Shown here: one piece after another, positions 19,329 through 28,006 of the stretch
How the letters are laid out: every line of letters starts with the position of its first letter
How positions within the stretch are numbered: position 1 is the first letter of the stretch
Assembly (NCBI GenBank): GCA_964059195.1
Contig: CAXKWD010000006.1
Location: forward strand, 16,201,629-16,265,628
Length of the DNA stretch: 64,000 bases
Reading direction: 5' to 3'
From: Ectobius pallidus
Lineage: Eukaryota > Arthropoda > Insecta > Blattodea > Ectobiidae
Program-made: the position numbers and the translations under genes
The notes under the pieces: model-generated
What the model saw: only the letters and a program-made list of their open reading frames with translations
Told to the model about the DNA's origin: nothing
The model's database searches: none

Positions 19329-20179
19329 TGATCAGAGAAGAATTAAGGAAGACATTAAAAAAACATGCAGATTCTATACGGGAGAAATATTTATCGTTAA
19401 AAAAAGCAGATATTCAGTCGAAACATGAGTTCTCCGACATCGTGCAGCCTATAACGCAACCATTGGAGCAACTCGTCACTCTGAGCAAAGAAAAATCGCA
19501 ACATGATGATAAAATGGAAGACACGCCCTCTACGGATCAAACCCCTGTAAAACATTACCGCTCTATGTTGGAATCAGTCTATGGACGAGTAGCTAGCGGA
19601 TATATTCAGAAACTAGTTCAATTGAGGAATAGAAACGTTGACACCATATACGGCATAAAATGGCATCCAGAAAAACAAACTTTTTCGATCGGAGCACTAC
19701 CCCTGACGATAAGAAATGACTTCATACATATCGGTAATAAGAGGTACCAAGCCCGTCGAGGATTAATGGAGCTGCTTACCAAAAACATCCCCGACCCTAA
19801 GTTGTACACAGATAAAGACTTGGAGGTGTATAAGGAAATATTGGAAAGGTCGAGTGCGCACAAAACCGGATACGATGACTATGAAGAAATTCGAGTCTCA
19901 AACACCCAGAAATTTAAAAACGTTATTAGAACGTTATTTTCCGATGAGGAGGCCGAAGTCTACGACGATCTCCAGACTCGAAAACTTGTCAGAGGAAAAG
20001 GGTTGTGGAAACAATCACACGCGAACCGGAAAATAGACTATAAATATTGGGACAACTGTAATGAACTCGTACATAGACTTCGTCTGCTGATTGCATCGTC
20101 CGAGGCAGGAAACCACTCGCATAACAACGAGATATTGGAAATTATAACGGAATTACGGGAAAACAACATTATTCAATGA
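19325..20179 (+). CDS. Conserved Polinton protein of unknown function (284 aa)
   Basis: The N-terminal 75 residues are charged and helical and end in a TPSTDQTPV tract like the one in the gene at 4361. The C-terminal 200 residues carry a pattern I remember from many insect Polinton proteins: YGIKWHPEKQTFSIG, FIHIGNKRYQARRGLMELL, YTDKDLEVYKEIL..S.AH, GKGLWKQSHANRKIDYKYW, then NELVHRLRLLIASSEAGN and NNEILEIITELRENNIIQ. Such proteins sit between the ATPase and integrase genes. Function is unknown; a structural or DNA-binding role is possible. It starts inside the end of the fibre-like gene, so translation may be coupled. The frame is intact. ATG codons at 19325 and 19328 are both possible. Confidence 0.7.
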   Translation: MMIREELRKTLKKHADSIREKYLSLKKADIQSKHEFSDIVQPITQPLEQLVTLSKEKSQHDDKMEDTPSTDQTPVKHYRSMLESVYGRVASGYIQKLVQLRNRNVDTIYGIKWHPEKQTFSIGALPLTIRNDFIHIGNKRYQARRGLMELLTKNIPDPKLYTDKDLEVYKEILERSSAHKTGYDDYEEIRVSNTQKFKNVIRTLFSDEEAEVYDDLQTRKLVRGKGLWKQSHANRKIDYKYWDNCNELVHRLRLLIASSEAGNHSHNNEILEIITELRENNIIQ

Positions 20180-20187
20180 TTAAATGA

Positions 20188-21087
20188 AAAATTGCATACG
20201 AGCTTCATAAACCCGCTCGAATAAATTATCCGAGACGACGTGTTACAATGAAAGGTTTAAATGATTTGTGGCAAAGCGATCTGATTGAAATGATTCCGTA
20301 CCATAAGGAAAACAGAGGGTTCAAATTCATTTTAGTTTGTATTAATGCATATTCAAAGTATGCGTACGCGAGAGCTTTGAAGAACAAATCTGGTAAAACT
20401 GTTACTGCAGCCATGGAGGATATACTTCAATCTGTGAAAACACCGCCTAAAAATCTTCAAACCGATATGGGAAAGGAGTACTATAACGCTAATTTTAAAG
20501 CCTTAATGCAGAAATACGGCATCAATCATTATTCAACATATTCCAACGTCAAGGCTTGCATTGCTGAACGCTTTATCAGAACTTTGAAAACAACCATGTT
20601 TCGCGAATTTACGGCAAGAGGCAGTTATAAGTGGCTAGACATGTTGCAGGAACTCATTATACAGTACAACGATAGGGTTCATTCTACCATTAAAATGAAG
20701 CCTAACCAAGTCAAGGACAACAGCTTGCTGAATACTGTATACTGTTACAAGGAGCCGCATGCCAAGCCTAAGTTTGCGGAAGGTGACTTTGTAAGAGTTT
20801 CAAAACACAGGAAGTTGTTTAAAAAAGGTTACTTACCGTCGTGGACTACGGAGATTTTCAAGATACAGAAGATCCAATCGACATTTCCTCCCACGTACCT
20901 GCTAAAGGACTTGGAAGGGAACAAGATTGAAGGTGCTTTTTATGCAGAGGAATTACAAAAAACAAAGTATCCAAACACTTATTTAATTGAAAGGGTGTTA
21001 CGACGTAAAGTAGATTTAGTATTTGTTAAATGGATGGGTTTTCCTGCGAGCAAGAACTCGTGGATACATAAACGAAATATTGAATAA
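20188..21087 (+). CDS. Polinton integrase (rve core plus chromodomain)
   Basis: The first ATG is at 20248 (279 residues), but the same frame is open back to 20188 and those 20 codons (ELHKPARINYPRRR) look like the family's own N-terminal sequence, so the natural start or an upstream exon is probably missing or lies in another frame; an ATG at 20184 is out of frame by one. Catalytic residues counted from 20248: D11 (LWQSDLIEM), D73 (LQTDMGKEYY) and E107 (CIAERFIRTLK), giving D-D(33)E. The C-terminus has an SH3-like part (FAEGDFVRVSKHRKLFKKG) and a short chromodomain (YLIERVLRRKVDLVFVKWMG), which may steer insertion to chromatin. Integrase plus PolB defines Mavericks/Polintons. AATAAA overlaps the stop; the polymerase gene converges on it. 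Confidence 0.85.
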   Translation, partial: KIAYELHKPARINYPRRRVTMKGLNDLWQSDLIEMIPYHKENRGFKFILVCINAYSKYAYARALKNKSGKTVTAAMEDILQSVKTPPKNLQTDMGKEYYNANFKALMQKYGINHYSTYSNVKACIAERFIRTLKTTMFREFTARGSYKWLDMLQELIIQYNDRVHSTIKMKPNQVKDNSLLNTVYCYKEPHAKPKFAEGDFVRVSKHRKLFKKGYLPSWTTEIFKIQKIQSTFPPTYLLKDLEGNKIEGAFYAEELQKTKYPNTYLIERVLRRKVDLVFVKWMGFPASKNSWIHKRNIE

Positions 21088-21577
21088 AGATTTCAAGTAT
21101 GAACATGTGTTTTTTATTTACAATTCCTTTGTCTCTTACAAAAATACATAAAATAATACAATGCATGTACAAGACACAGAAAACATTAGACTTTCCTTTT
21201 TTAAGAGGGGGTTCGTCATCATCACCATCTCTGATTTTGTAATGGCCGTAGGCAAGTGTATCCACGCCATTAGGTAAAATGTGACGCTTATCATCTGAAG
21301 CGTTTAAGGTGACTTTATTCATAGCAATCGAAAACACGTTATGCTTAAACGATCTGATGGATCTGTTTAGCGAAAATGTTGTATGTCCGGTCTTGAGACA
21401 TTTCAAATAATCTTCAAATGAGAGTTCTCTCTCCACAACAGATTTATTGATACCTTTCAATTTTTTTATGGAGCTACTGTTAAACCTTATAGCGTACATT
21501 TTTGCCCTAAGACCTACAAACTCAGTTATGGAACGATCGACGCACTCGTCTTTGAATTTAGTTTTCCAACGAATACA
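21026..21577 (-). pseudogene. Polymerase C-terminal (thumb) piece in a shifted frame
   Basis: From about 21,570 the frame is open with ITEFVGLRAKMYAIR, then KKLKGINKSVVERELSFEDYL, LKTGHTTFSLNRSIRSFKHNVF, DDKRHILPNGVDTLAYGHY, the usual PolB tail in Polintons. It is one base out of phase with the palm fragment; the shift lies at or near GGAAAACT. The first ATG in this frame is at 21499. The frame runs to 21026, past the expected end, into the convergent integrase gene. Confidence 0.75.
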
Positions 21578-23399
21578 AGGGATGATTAGGGGGGTAGACG
21601 CTAGTATCTAATTCATCTTTCACATTTAGCGGATCGCGATAGAGGTTATCCGTTTCGATCTTGTATATATAGCTATCAGTGTCCATGTAGCACAGGCTTA
21701 GATTGTTTGCGAAATGTTTTTTCATGGTGTTGTAATGAAAATCATACATCCTAGTTTTCGAAATTTCCAAGATGACCATGCCTACATAGATTGCGGTATT
21801 TAGCACGAGTTTAGTCTTACCAAGGTGTACACCCACCAAGTTCTCGTTATAAATTGTTCTATCCAGAAAGTTTGACTTTGCAACCAATTTGGACAATAAG
21901 TTTTCATCAGACACCAACCTAAAATCTATCCTTTTCCTCACATTTTCGAGAGTTTTTCCGTACACTGCATTATTTAGCAGCTTAAAAAAATCCTTTTCGA
22001 ATTTGTTATTTGCAGCCTTTCGTCTCATTGTATTGAATTCAATATACGGTTTCAACCAACAGCTTTGTTCAAAGCTAATGCCTCTATGTACCTTTGTCAA
22101 TTTCAGTCCGTGTTGGAGCGCTTGTTTAAGTACGGTAAAGTGCACAATGTTGTTTTGCTTAGGTTCAAGTGTTGTTAAAAGCTTCTTGAATTTACCGCCA
22201 GGAGGACATTTCATCTCTGGGCAGAATGGGAGATCTGTATGGTTATCGTGTAGATTTTCTGGATATTTCAAGTCTACTTCCAGGACGTATCCTAATTTTG
22301 AATCGTCTGGTATGGAGACAATGTCTAGGGACTCCAACTCGATTTTATCGAGCCAGTGAAAATTACCTATAGGCAGAGCTTTCGACATGGCATAACCGTA
22401 TAGGTTATTAGCGTCGACGTAGTACAATACCGACTCGTCGTCTGCCACAGCATGACGTTTGATTGCCTGACAAAGACCCCCCCGGATCCCCTGTTCAAAA
22501 AACTGAACCATGTCGACATCGTTTAAAATAGGCAGCTTTACCTGTGTAAACTTTAACATGGCTGCATATGTAAAGCTAGGGGCAGTTGGGTAGAAGACAC
22601 AATCTAAACCATAGGTATCATGACACATTTGTCTAAAATTTTCAAACACATCAGACAATATCATAACGTCTGATTTTAAGTACAAGTCTGAATATTCACC
22701 TAAAGACTCGACCGAAAATGAATTCCATACATTAACAGCGTGAGAGTAGTCTAGGTCTGTGACACCTGCATTGGTAAGCTTGTTATAAAACGCCTCTTTA
22801 GGCGGTAGTTTTGTTTCGTCTAGAATTTCAAGCGAGGTGATGTAATCGTACGGAAAAATTCCTTTTCTACACATCAAATCGGTTTTCTCGCCGAAGGCTT
22901 TCCGAGTCTGTATGAATTTATCATTGGGGAGATTTTTTGCTAATTTTTCCAGACTCGTGGACATGAAGCGGAATGAATCTAGGAATCTAAGTTCCATATA
23001 TCGATGTTTCAAATAAGAAGAGGGAATAAATTTCGAAAAACTTATATATTTTTCCTGGGTATTGCATATAACGTTGATACGGTTCTTGTCAAAACCTAAT
23101 TCTGTCACAATGAAGTGGCTATCATAATTAGACAGGTTGTGCAAAACAACAGGGACAAAAGATTGGTTTCTATAATTTAAATTACAGTTTCTGTGCGCTG
23201 CGCCTCTGAACCGCCCGCTCACGTGACAATGATCTCTTACTTTGTAATTTTCATCGGTAAAACCACCTTGTTTACAGATATGACAGATGGTGCTGGTCGT
23301 GTACTGATTAATTTGTTCTGCCGTGAGAGGGATCATGGGTTTTATTTCAGAATTTAATATCCCGTCAATAGCCTTTACGTCTTTTACAAGTGATGTCAT
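21558..23399 (-). CDS. Polymerase fragment: exonuclease II/III and palm domains
   Basis: 613 codons. It begins with a zinc-ribbon-like CHICKQGG...RDHCHVSG...HRNCN segment, then Exo II LHNLSNYDSHFI, LYLKSDVMILSDVF (Exo III region), palm motif A YYVDANNLYGYAM, motif B KLLNNAVYGKTLENVRKR and motif C CYMDTDSYIY, whose two aspartates are catalytic. All of these are intact. The spacing between motifs A and B includes the insert typical of protein-primed PolB enzymes (TPR regions). The frame stops at TAA just after DTSVYPPNHPLYS, where the family continues. Confidence 0.85.
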   Translation of the reverse strand: MTSLVKDVKAIDGILNSEIKPMIPLTAEQINQYTTSTICHICKQGGFTDENYKVRDHCHVSGRFRGAAHRNCNLNYRNQSFVPVVLHNLSNYDSHFIVTELGFDKNRINVICNTQEKYISFSKFIPSSYLKHRYMELRFLDSFRFMSTSLEKLAKNLPNDKFIQTRKAFGEKTDLMCRKGIFPYDYITSLEILDETKLPPKEAFYNKLTNAGVTDLDYSHAVNVWNSFSVESLGEYSDLYLKSDVMILSDVFENFRQMCHDTYGLDCVFYPTAPSFTYAAMLKFTQVKLPILNDVDMVQFFEQGIRGGLCQAIKRHAVADDESVLYYVDANNLYGYAMSKALPIGNFHWLDKIELESLDIVSIPDDSKLGYVLEVDLKYPENLHDNHTDLPFCPEMKCPPGGKFKKLLTTLEPKQNNIVHFTVLKQALQHGLKLTKVHRGISFEQSCWLKPYIEFNTMRRKAANNKFEKDFFKLLNNAVYGKTLENVRKRIDFRLVSDENLLSKLVAKSNFLDRTIYNENLVGVHLGKTKLVLNTAIYVGMVILEISKTRMYDFHYNTMKKHFANNLSLCYMDTDSYIYKIETDNLYRDPLNVKDELDTSVYPPNHPLYSLEN

Positions 23400-24445
23400 G
23401 AAATGTTGTACATTCTCAGATTCGAATGTTCGTCTTCCAGGTCCTTAATAAAATAAGCGTAACTAAATGGTGTGTGCTTCTGATATTTTTGAGTCCAGGA
23501 TTTAATAGGCTCTTTTTCACACCCCGAAATAGGCTCTAGCATGCACTCGAAATCGGCATAAATAACGAACCTAATCTTTTGCGAATGTTCGTGTTTAGTG
23601 AAGGACACTTCTAAACGTTTAGGGAATTCACATTTGACTGGTGAAAAAGAATTGCAAACTGCTAAATGAGCCTCGTGTCTTTGGTCGGCTGAATGGTCAC
23701 CATAGTCTTGAAAGTGTGCAAAACATCGCTTGCATACTCTAACATGAGTTTTGTGAGATGTGCGAGAAGGTCTAATGAATGCGTCGAAATCGGTAACTAA
23801 CACATAATGAGAATCTAATTCGTCGCAGACATAGAGCAGGTCTCTGTGATCTGGTAACTCTTTCTCAGCAATCTTAATTGGAAAAATCTCGCCTTCATCA
23901 TCAATTCCAAACATATTGATCGAAATGTCGTTTAGTTTAGAAAATTTTGCAACGTCTTGGAATGATACTGGAAATTTTACACATGAAAAGTCGTATTTTT
24001 CATCCAAGTCCGGTCTGTCAAGATAAGAAGTCCACAAGTCATTGTCATCCTCTATGAATTTTGCTAGAACACAATATTTAAAACAATAATCGTCCTGATT
24101 ATTGACATTAACTAGTGACTTTGAATGTCTGAAACGCTGCGGTAGGAGCATGAACTTACGTCCTCTAAAGGGTTGGTATTTATTTAGACGTAATTCTATT
24201 TTGTGTATGGAGTGGAATGTATGTCCACTCCCTCTAAGTGAAATATCGTCGTATTCTTGCACTAATTTCTCAATCTGTTTGTCTAAAATATCACTCACAT
24301 CGGATGACACAAGAACAACTTCGTTTTTACATTTGAGATTGTACATACTGTTTTTTTCATTAGTGTCCTGTAAATTAATTTCAACAAATAAATTCATTTT
24401 TATCGAGTCCTGTTGATGAAGACAGTCTTGAACCAAGGCTTCCAT
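23396..24445 (-). CDS. Polymerase fragment: N-terminal and first exonuclease motif
   Basis: Open frame of 349 codons inside exon 3. It contains the family's N-terminal region (SGHTFHSIHKIELRLNKYQP), a CKRCFAHF / HEAHLAVC cysteine-histidine section that may bind zinc, and Exo I FVIYADFECML near residues 293-303, where D and E are the metal ligands of the 3'-5' proofreading exonuclease. It ends at a TGA that overlaps the ATG of the next frame by four bases; conserved sequence just upstream of that ATG is in the second frame, so the break is a frame change and not a true gene junction. Confidence 0.75.
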   Translation of the reverse strand: MEALVQDCLHQQDSIKMNLFVEINLQDTNEKNSMYNLKCKNEVVLVSSDVSDILDKQIEKLVQEYDDISLRGSGHTFHSIHKIELRLNKYQPFRGRKFMLLPQRFRHSKSLVNVNNQDDYCFKYCVLAKFIEDDNDLWTSYLDRPDLDEKYDFSCVKFPVSFQDVAKFSKLNDISINMFGIDDEGEIFPIKIAEKELPDHRDLLYVCDELDSHYVLVTDFDAFIRPSRTSHKTHVRVCKRCFAHFQDYGDHSADQRHEAHLAVCNSFSPVKCEFPKRLEVSFTKHEHSQKIRFVIYADFECMLEPISGCEKEPIKSWTQKYQKHTPFSYAYFIKDLEDEHSNLRMYNIS

Positions 24446-24643
24446 TTGAGGTTTATATGATGATAGAACGGTTTGTAGATCTCCGGCGGGGATGTTCGTA
24501 AGGGCGTAAGTAGATAGTCTTCATTTAAATGCAGATTCAATTCTCACGAAATCGGTCTGTAACTCAAGGAAAATTTGTATTATTTTAATGAGGGACTTTT
24601 ATGAATGGAAACGCGTGGCATGAATAAATGTGTAACAACTTAC

Positions 24644-24961
24644 CTTAATTGGAGAAGTGGTTCCAGACATGTTGATAGCTCCTCCCCTCACAAAATGGCT
24701 TTCGGGTTGGTTCTGATGTGACAGTGTTTGAGCAGAATGAGTTCCAGCTTCTTGGTGTAGTCTGCCGCTGCTGTGCACATATTCGGGCTGTTCCGAGACA
24801 TGATGGCCACCACACTCAGGGCGTGTTAAGACAACGCCTCCGGCAAGACTGGTTGTGTTTGAGATGTCTGCCTGCGAAGTCGTTTGTATGGTGGGAGCAT
24901 GCTGACCGCCTCGGGCATTCTGAACTGGTCTCGCCGTTGTATTGGCTGTTGGATCAGTGGG
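24644..24961 (-). CDS. Polymerase exon 2: low-complexity linker
   Basis: 106 codons, phase 0 at both ends. Acceptor TTTTGTTACAG before 24961 and donor GTAAGT after 24644. The encoded stretch is rich in Thr, Ser, Gln, His and Gly with no domain. Its open frame flanked by good splice sites is the evidence that it is an exon. Confidence 0.55.
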
Positions 24962-25047
24962 CTGTAACAAAATGAAACTAGTTGTATAAACCACACTCAA
25001 CTGCAATGGTGGATTACAAAATGGAGGCATATATAAATAATATTTAC

Positions 25048-25506
25048 CTTATATGATGTGTTTTCCCCATTAAAAACAGATTTCAGCACGGATGGTTTGG
25101 CTAATTGCAGTCGATCTAAGGCGACACCGTGCTGTGTTGACGGTTGAGGCTGTGGTCTTGCTGTCTCTGGTTCGATAACTGTTGCAGATGGCGTAGAGGT
25201 GGTAGGATTAACCACATTTCTGTCACGAATACGATACAATTCGTTAGGGTTCAACAAACTATGGGTATTATTCAAATGTCTATTGAGATTACGATGAGAC
25301 GTGAAATGTTTATCGCATTTTCCACACTGTAACTGTAAACTAGAGTGAACCTCCTGTATATGAGTTTGTAAATGATCTCGTCTCGAGAACGTCACTTGAC
25401 ACAAATCACACATGAAAGAAGAATCACCATGTTTTTCCCGTACGTGGCGGGTCAAATTACGATTATGTTTATATTTCGCTCCGCAACGATCACACGTGAC
25501 TTCCAT
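25048..25506 (-). CDS. Polymerase exon 1: three C2H2 zinc fingers
   Basis: 153 codons from the ATG at 25506 (TCATC-ATG-G). Three fingers with regular spacing: C5-C8-H21-H26, C33-C36-H49-H54, C61-C64-H77-H82, linked by basic residues. Then comes a proline/threonine-rich tail. The exon ends AAG followed by GTAAATAT. Without splicing the frame runs about 19 codons further to a stop. A zinc-finger N-terminus on insect Polinton polymerases is, to my knowledge, seen elsewhere; it may tether the enzyme to element DNA. It could alternatively be made as a separate short DNA-binding protein if exon 1 is not spliced. Confidence 0.75.
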
Positions 25507-25554
25507 GATGACATATGGTAGCAGAATGGAATAATTTGAATGTAGGAGTGTCTC

Positions 25555-25563
25555 ATATATATA
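25555..25563 (-). promoter_or_regulatory. TATA box of the zinc-finger/polymerase gene
   Basis: TATATATAT on the minus strand, about 50 bp upstream of the ATG at 25506. Confidence 0.45.
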
Positions 25564-25594
25564 CAACCGTGATAAAAAAAATTGTAATGGGAAT

Positions 25595-25799
25595 TTATCT
25601 TGACCGGATGTAAAGGATCTTATCAAAGGCTTATCTTAAAATGTTTAGCGTGTAACCGGTTGACAATTGAGGCGAAAAGGACCAGGTGGTGTTATCTTGA
25701 ACGGATGTTGGGGTGATCACAATGCATGACCTCCTCTGCGGTATGATAAAATATTTATCTTGACCGGAAGGGCCAGGTGTTGTGGTGATCACAATGCAT
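25595..25799. promoter_or_regulatory. Repeated motifs upstream of the polymerase gene
   Basis: TTATCTTGAMCGGA occurs three times (25595-25608, 25692-25705, 25755-25768) and TGATCACAATGCAT twice (25714-25727, 25786-25799), all in one direction, within 210 bp upstream of the polymerase start. They look like protein-binding sites or remnants of terminal repeat sequence. Confidence 0.5.
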
Positions 25800-25873
25800 T
25801 AGGGCTTATCTAATCATTGATGCGCAAAAAAGGCGGCAACGGTCATAACCGTCTAAGCCCCCTCCCCCTTCGA

Positions 25874-25927
25874 TGCTCCTTCCATGACGTCATATATCAC
25901 ACCTGCTCCTTCCATGCTCCTTCCATG
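25874..25927. repeat. Short tandem motif TGCTCCTTCCATG, three copies
   Basis: Copies at 25874-25886, 25904-25916 and 25915-25927; the first is followed by a palindromic TGACGTCA. This lies near the presumed right end of the Polinton-like element. Confidence 0.5.
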
Positions 25928-25977
25928 TCGTCATCCCCAAAAGTAAACTACTCGGAGCCACTGAAATGTTGAGTGGG

Positions 25978-25982
25978 AATAA

Positions 25983-26018
<36 letters not shown>
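25978..26018. repeat. (AAT)n microsatellite
   Basis: Uninterrupted AAT triplets just right of the repeated promoter motifs. The sequence from here to about 26,260 has no recognisable content. Confidence 0.85.
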
Positions 26019-26024
<6 letters not shown>

Positions 26025-26261
26025 AAAAAAATCTCTGTACATATGTTGTTTTTAATGCCGTCAATGAACAATTATGCCAAGAACAAGATCAAACAATGCG
26101 TACTCAAAATAAAAATGCATAGACTTAATCTCCTCAACAGTGGATAGGATATTCTCCCGCATGAAGATAACAAAGGGGAGGCAAAGTATCATTAAGAATT
26201 TGAGTGTTAGTATATATGAAACGTCACAAACGTCTGATAACACACCATCTCTCCGATACGG

Positions 26262-26701
26262 TATTACTTACTTACTCAATGGCAATAGACAATTCCTCAG
26301 CAATCTAAAGGAATATTATCTATCTTATGGTACCCGAAGGTTCATTTCCGCGCTTACGTGAGCCTGCCATTCAACCCCATTCTGTGCTAACTCCATCCAA
26401 CCATCCCTCCGGAATACGACTTCTCTTAAATCTTTCCTAATATTGTCCTCCCACCTGAGTCTAGGTCTTCCAAGTGGTATTTTCCCTTCGGGTCGCCCCG
26501 TCAATATTTTTTAGATATGTCTTTTCTCCCTATACGCGCATCATCTCCAGCACATTTCATTCTCTGTTATTTAATTACCATTACTATATCCGGTGACGAG
26601 TACTCGTCGTTATGCAGTTTTCTTCAGTCCCCATTTTCATCTCTCTTAGGTCCAAATATTTTCCTAAGCCCCCTGTTTTCGAACACTCTCCGATTATATT
26701 A
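26262..26701 (-). pseudogene. RTE-like non-LTR retrotransposon, 3' end of reverse transcriptase ORF
   Basis: Read on the minus strand, 26,700 to about 26,330 encodes the familiar C-terminal tail of this family: VFENRGLRKIFGPKRDENG, KLHNDEYSSPDIVMVIK, then after stops and a frame change GRPEGKIPLGRPRLRWEDNI, RKDLREVV, and WMELAQNGVEWQAHV. The 3' end has a GTAAGTAAGTAA-type run (near 26,257-26,270), typical of the 3' terminus. Several stops make it dead. The upstream part of the same ORF lies at 28007-28190, beyond the Penelope-like insertion. Confidence 0.75.
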
Positions 26702-26712
26702 GTTCACAGGCT

Positions 26713-26934
26713 TCCACGGCCGGTGTTATACATAAACAGATTGGAATTGTTATCTAACCTCACGGAGAAGATACATTAACATATTTTTTAAATCATCTTA
26801 ATAACATGAACAAAAACATTAAGTCCACGGCCGGTGTTATACATAAACAGATTGGAATTGTTATCTGACCTCACGGAGAAGATACATTAACATATTTTTT
26901 AAATCATCTTAATAACATGAACAAAAACATTAAG
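26713..26934 (+). repeat. 111-bp tandem duplication in the Penelope RT
   Basis: Units 26713-26823 and 26824-26934 differ at about one visible base (TCTAACC versus TCTGACC). 111 is a multiple of three, so the frame (EDTLTYFLNHLNNMNKNIK) is preserved. Confidence 0.9.
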
Positions 26935-27880
26935 TTCAATATGGAGAAGGAGAAAAATGATAGCCTGCCATTTCTAGATGTGCTGGTCAAAAGAAAATCA
27001 GATGGGTCATTAAGCCATGCTGTATATAGAAAACCGACAAACACAGACAGGTACTGTCTGACTGCAAGCTGAAGGCCGAGCTAGCTTACCATGCGCTTGC
27101 ATTTACTGTCTATGTCTTTCCCCCACTATGCCACCAGCTCGGCCTTCAGCTCACAGTCAGACAGTATCTAAACTGGTCTTCACATTATCCTCCATCAGTT
27201 AAGAGAGGCATTATAAACACCCTGACCTCGAGGGCTGCTGAAATCTGTGACAGTGATAACTTTCGACAGGAACTCAAGTCTTTATCTTATACCTTTCGGT
27301 GTAATGGTTATCCATCGCGTAAAATACGAAGATGTCTCAAGAAAGTGGAAAACAGACTATCTGGAAACCAAATAGGCCTAACAGATCCTACTGAAAAGCC
27401 GCCACCCAAGCTTAAGGCCTATCTTCCCTACATCGCTGGAGTCACGGACCGGATTCGACAAATTTTAAGGAAACATGACATTGAAACAATTTTTACTCCT
27501 GTTAACAAATTGGAAGGCTTTTTAAGAACAGAGAAAGACGAAATCGACATTTTACATAAAGCGGGAGTCTACTCAAATCCATGTATGTGTGGAAAAGTAT
27601 ACATAGGAGAAACGGGACGCTCTCTTGATGCCAGAAGAAAAGAAGATATCAGACATCAGATATAGCATCTCATTCGGACGAAACGGACCACAAAATTCTT
27701 TTCGATAACATAACTCTACTTAAACATGAAAACAGAAGATTCCCTAGACTTGTTACAGAAGCCATAGAAATTATTAAACATCCCCATAACATAAACAGGG
27801 AAGATGGGTATAAGATCAGTGACTTCTGGCGTGAGACAATTAAGACTTTAAAACTGACGTCATGTCAACTGCTACTGTTT
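26860..27880 (+). pseudogene. Penelope-like RT C-terminus with GIY-YIG endonuclease
   Basis: The coding signal begins with an RT segment (KNDSLPFLDVLVKRKSDG, HAVYRKPTNTDRY), is interrupted by the MITE at 27054-27164, resumes with LNWSSHYPPS-type sequence, and from 27345 gives LPYIAGVTDRIRQILRKH, FTPVNKLEGFLRTEKDEIDI and the endonuclease core GVYSNPCMCGKVYIGETGRS. Near 27,660 the frame shifts, after which SHSDETDHKILFDN and the family's VTEAIEIIKHPHNINREDG tail follow. Penelope enzymes nick the target with the GIY-YIG domain and prime reverse transcription there. The copy is dead through the MITE and the frame change. Confidence 0.8.
27054..27164. mobile_element. 111-bp MITE with 29-bp TIRs and TA target duplication
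   Basis: Ends CTGTCTGACTG...GCTGAAGGCCGAGCT and its inverse; two mismatches across 29 bp. TA flanks both sides (27052-27053 and 27165-27166). Deleting the element and one TA restores the Penelope reading frame. TA duplication points to a Tc1/mariner-type transposase in trans. Confidence 0.85.
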
Positions 27881-28006
27881 ACTCTCCACAGGCACTTATT
27901 TTTATTGCGAATTTTTCTCAGAAGAAGGACACGATATGATGTCCGAAACGTCAGAATACACTAAAAACACGACGCGGCCCAACCAATTCCACTCCCCGAT
28001 TATGTT

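Larger units (their letters stand above)
21026..25506 (-). pseudogene. Spliced zinc-finger / protein-primed family B DNA polymerase, disrupted
   Basis: Reconstructed layout: exon 1 25506-25048 (zinc fingers), exon 2 24961-24644 (linker), exon 3 from 24556. Both introns are GT-AG and all junctions are phase 0. Exon 3 opens with a short segment (FVRIESAFK) that looks like the conserved start of insect Polinton polymerases. Lesions: TGA at 24523-24521, twelve codons into exon 3; a frame change at about 23,400-23,420; another at about 21,560-21,575 next to a run of four A's. Conserved sequence continues across each lesion in another frame, so these are mutations of one gene. The enzyme would copy the linear element from protein primers at its ends. 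Its 3' end overlaps the integrase by 62 bp. This gene cannot give full-length product without recoding. Confidence 0.8.
26702..27989 (+). mobile_element. Penelope-like element (5'-truncated), inserted in the RTE-like element
   Basis: Flanked by near-identical 18-bp direct repeats (26684-26701 and 27990-28007, CACTCYCCGATTATRTTA, two mismatches). Encodes the end of a Penelope RT and its GIY-YIG endonuclease on the plus strand, carries an internal 111-bp tandem duplication and a 111-bp MITE. Its own RT start is absent. Confidence 0.7.

Noticed and set aside
2500..26040. Terminal inverted repeats of the Polinton-like element
   Set aside because: I compared the right flank (25.6-26.0 kb) with the left flank (2.5-3.8 kb) in inverse orientation by eye and saw no convincing match. 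A computed self-alignment is needed.
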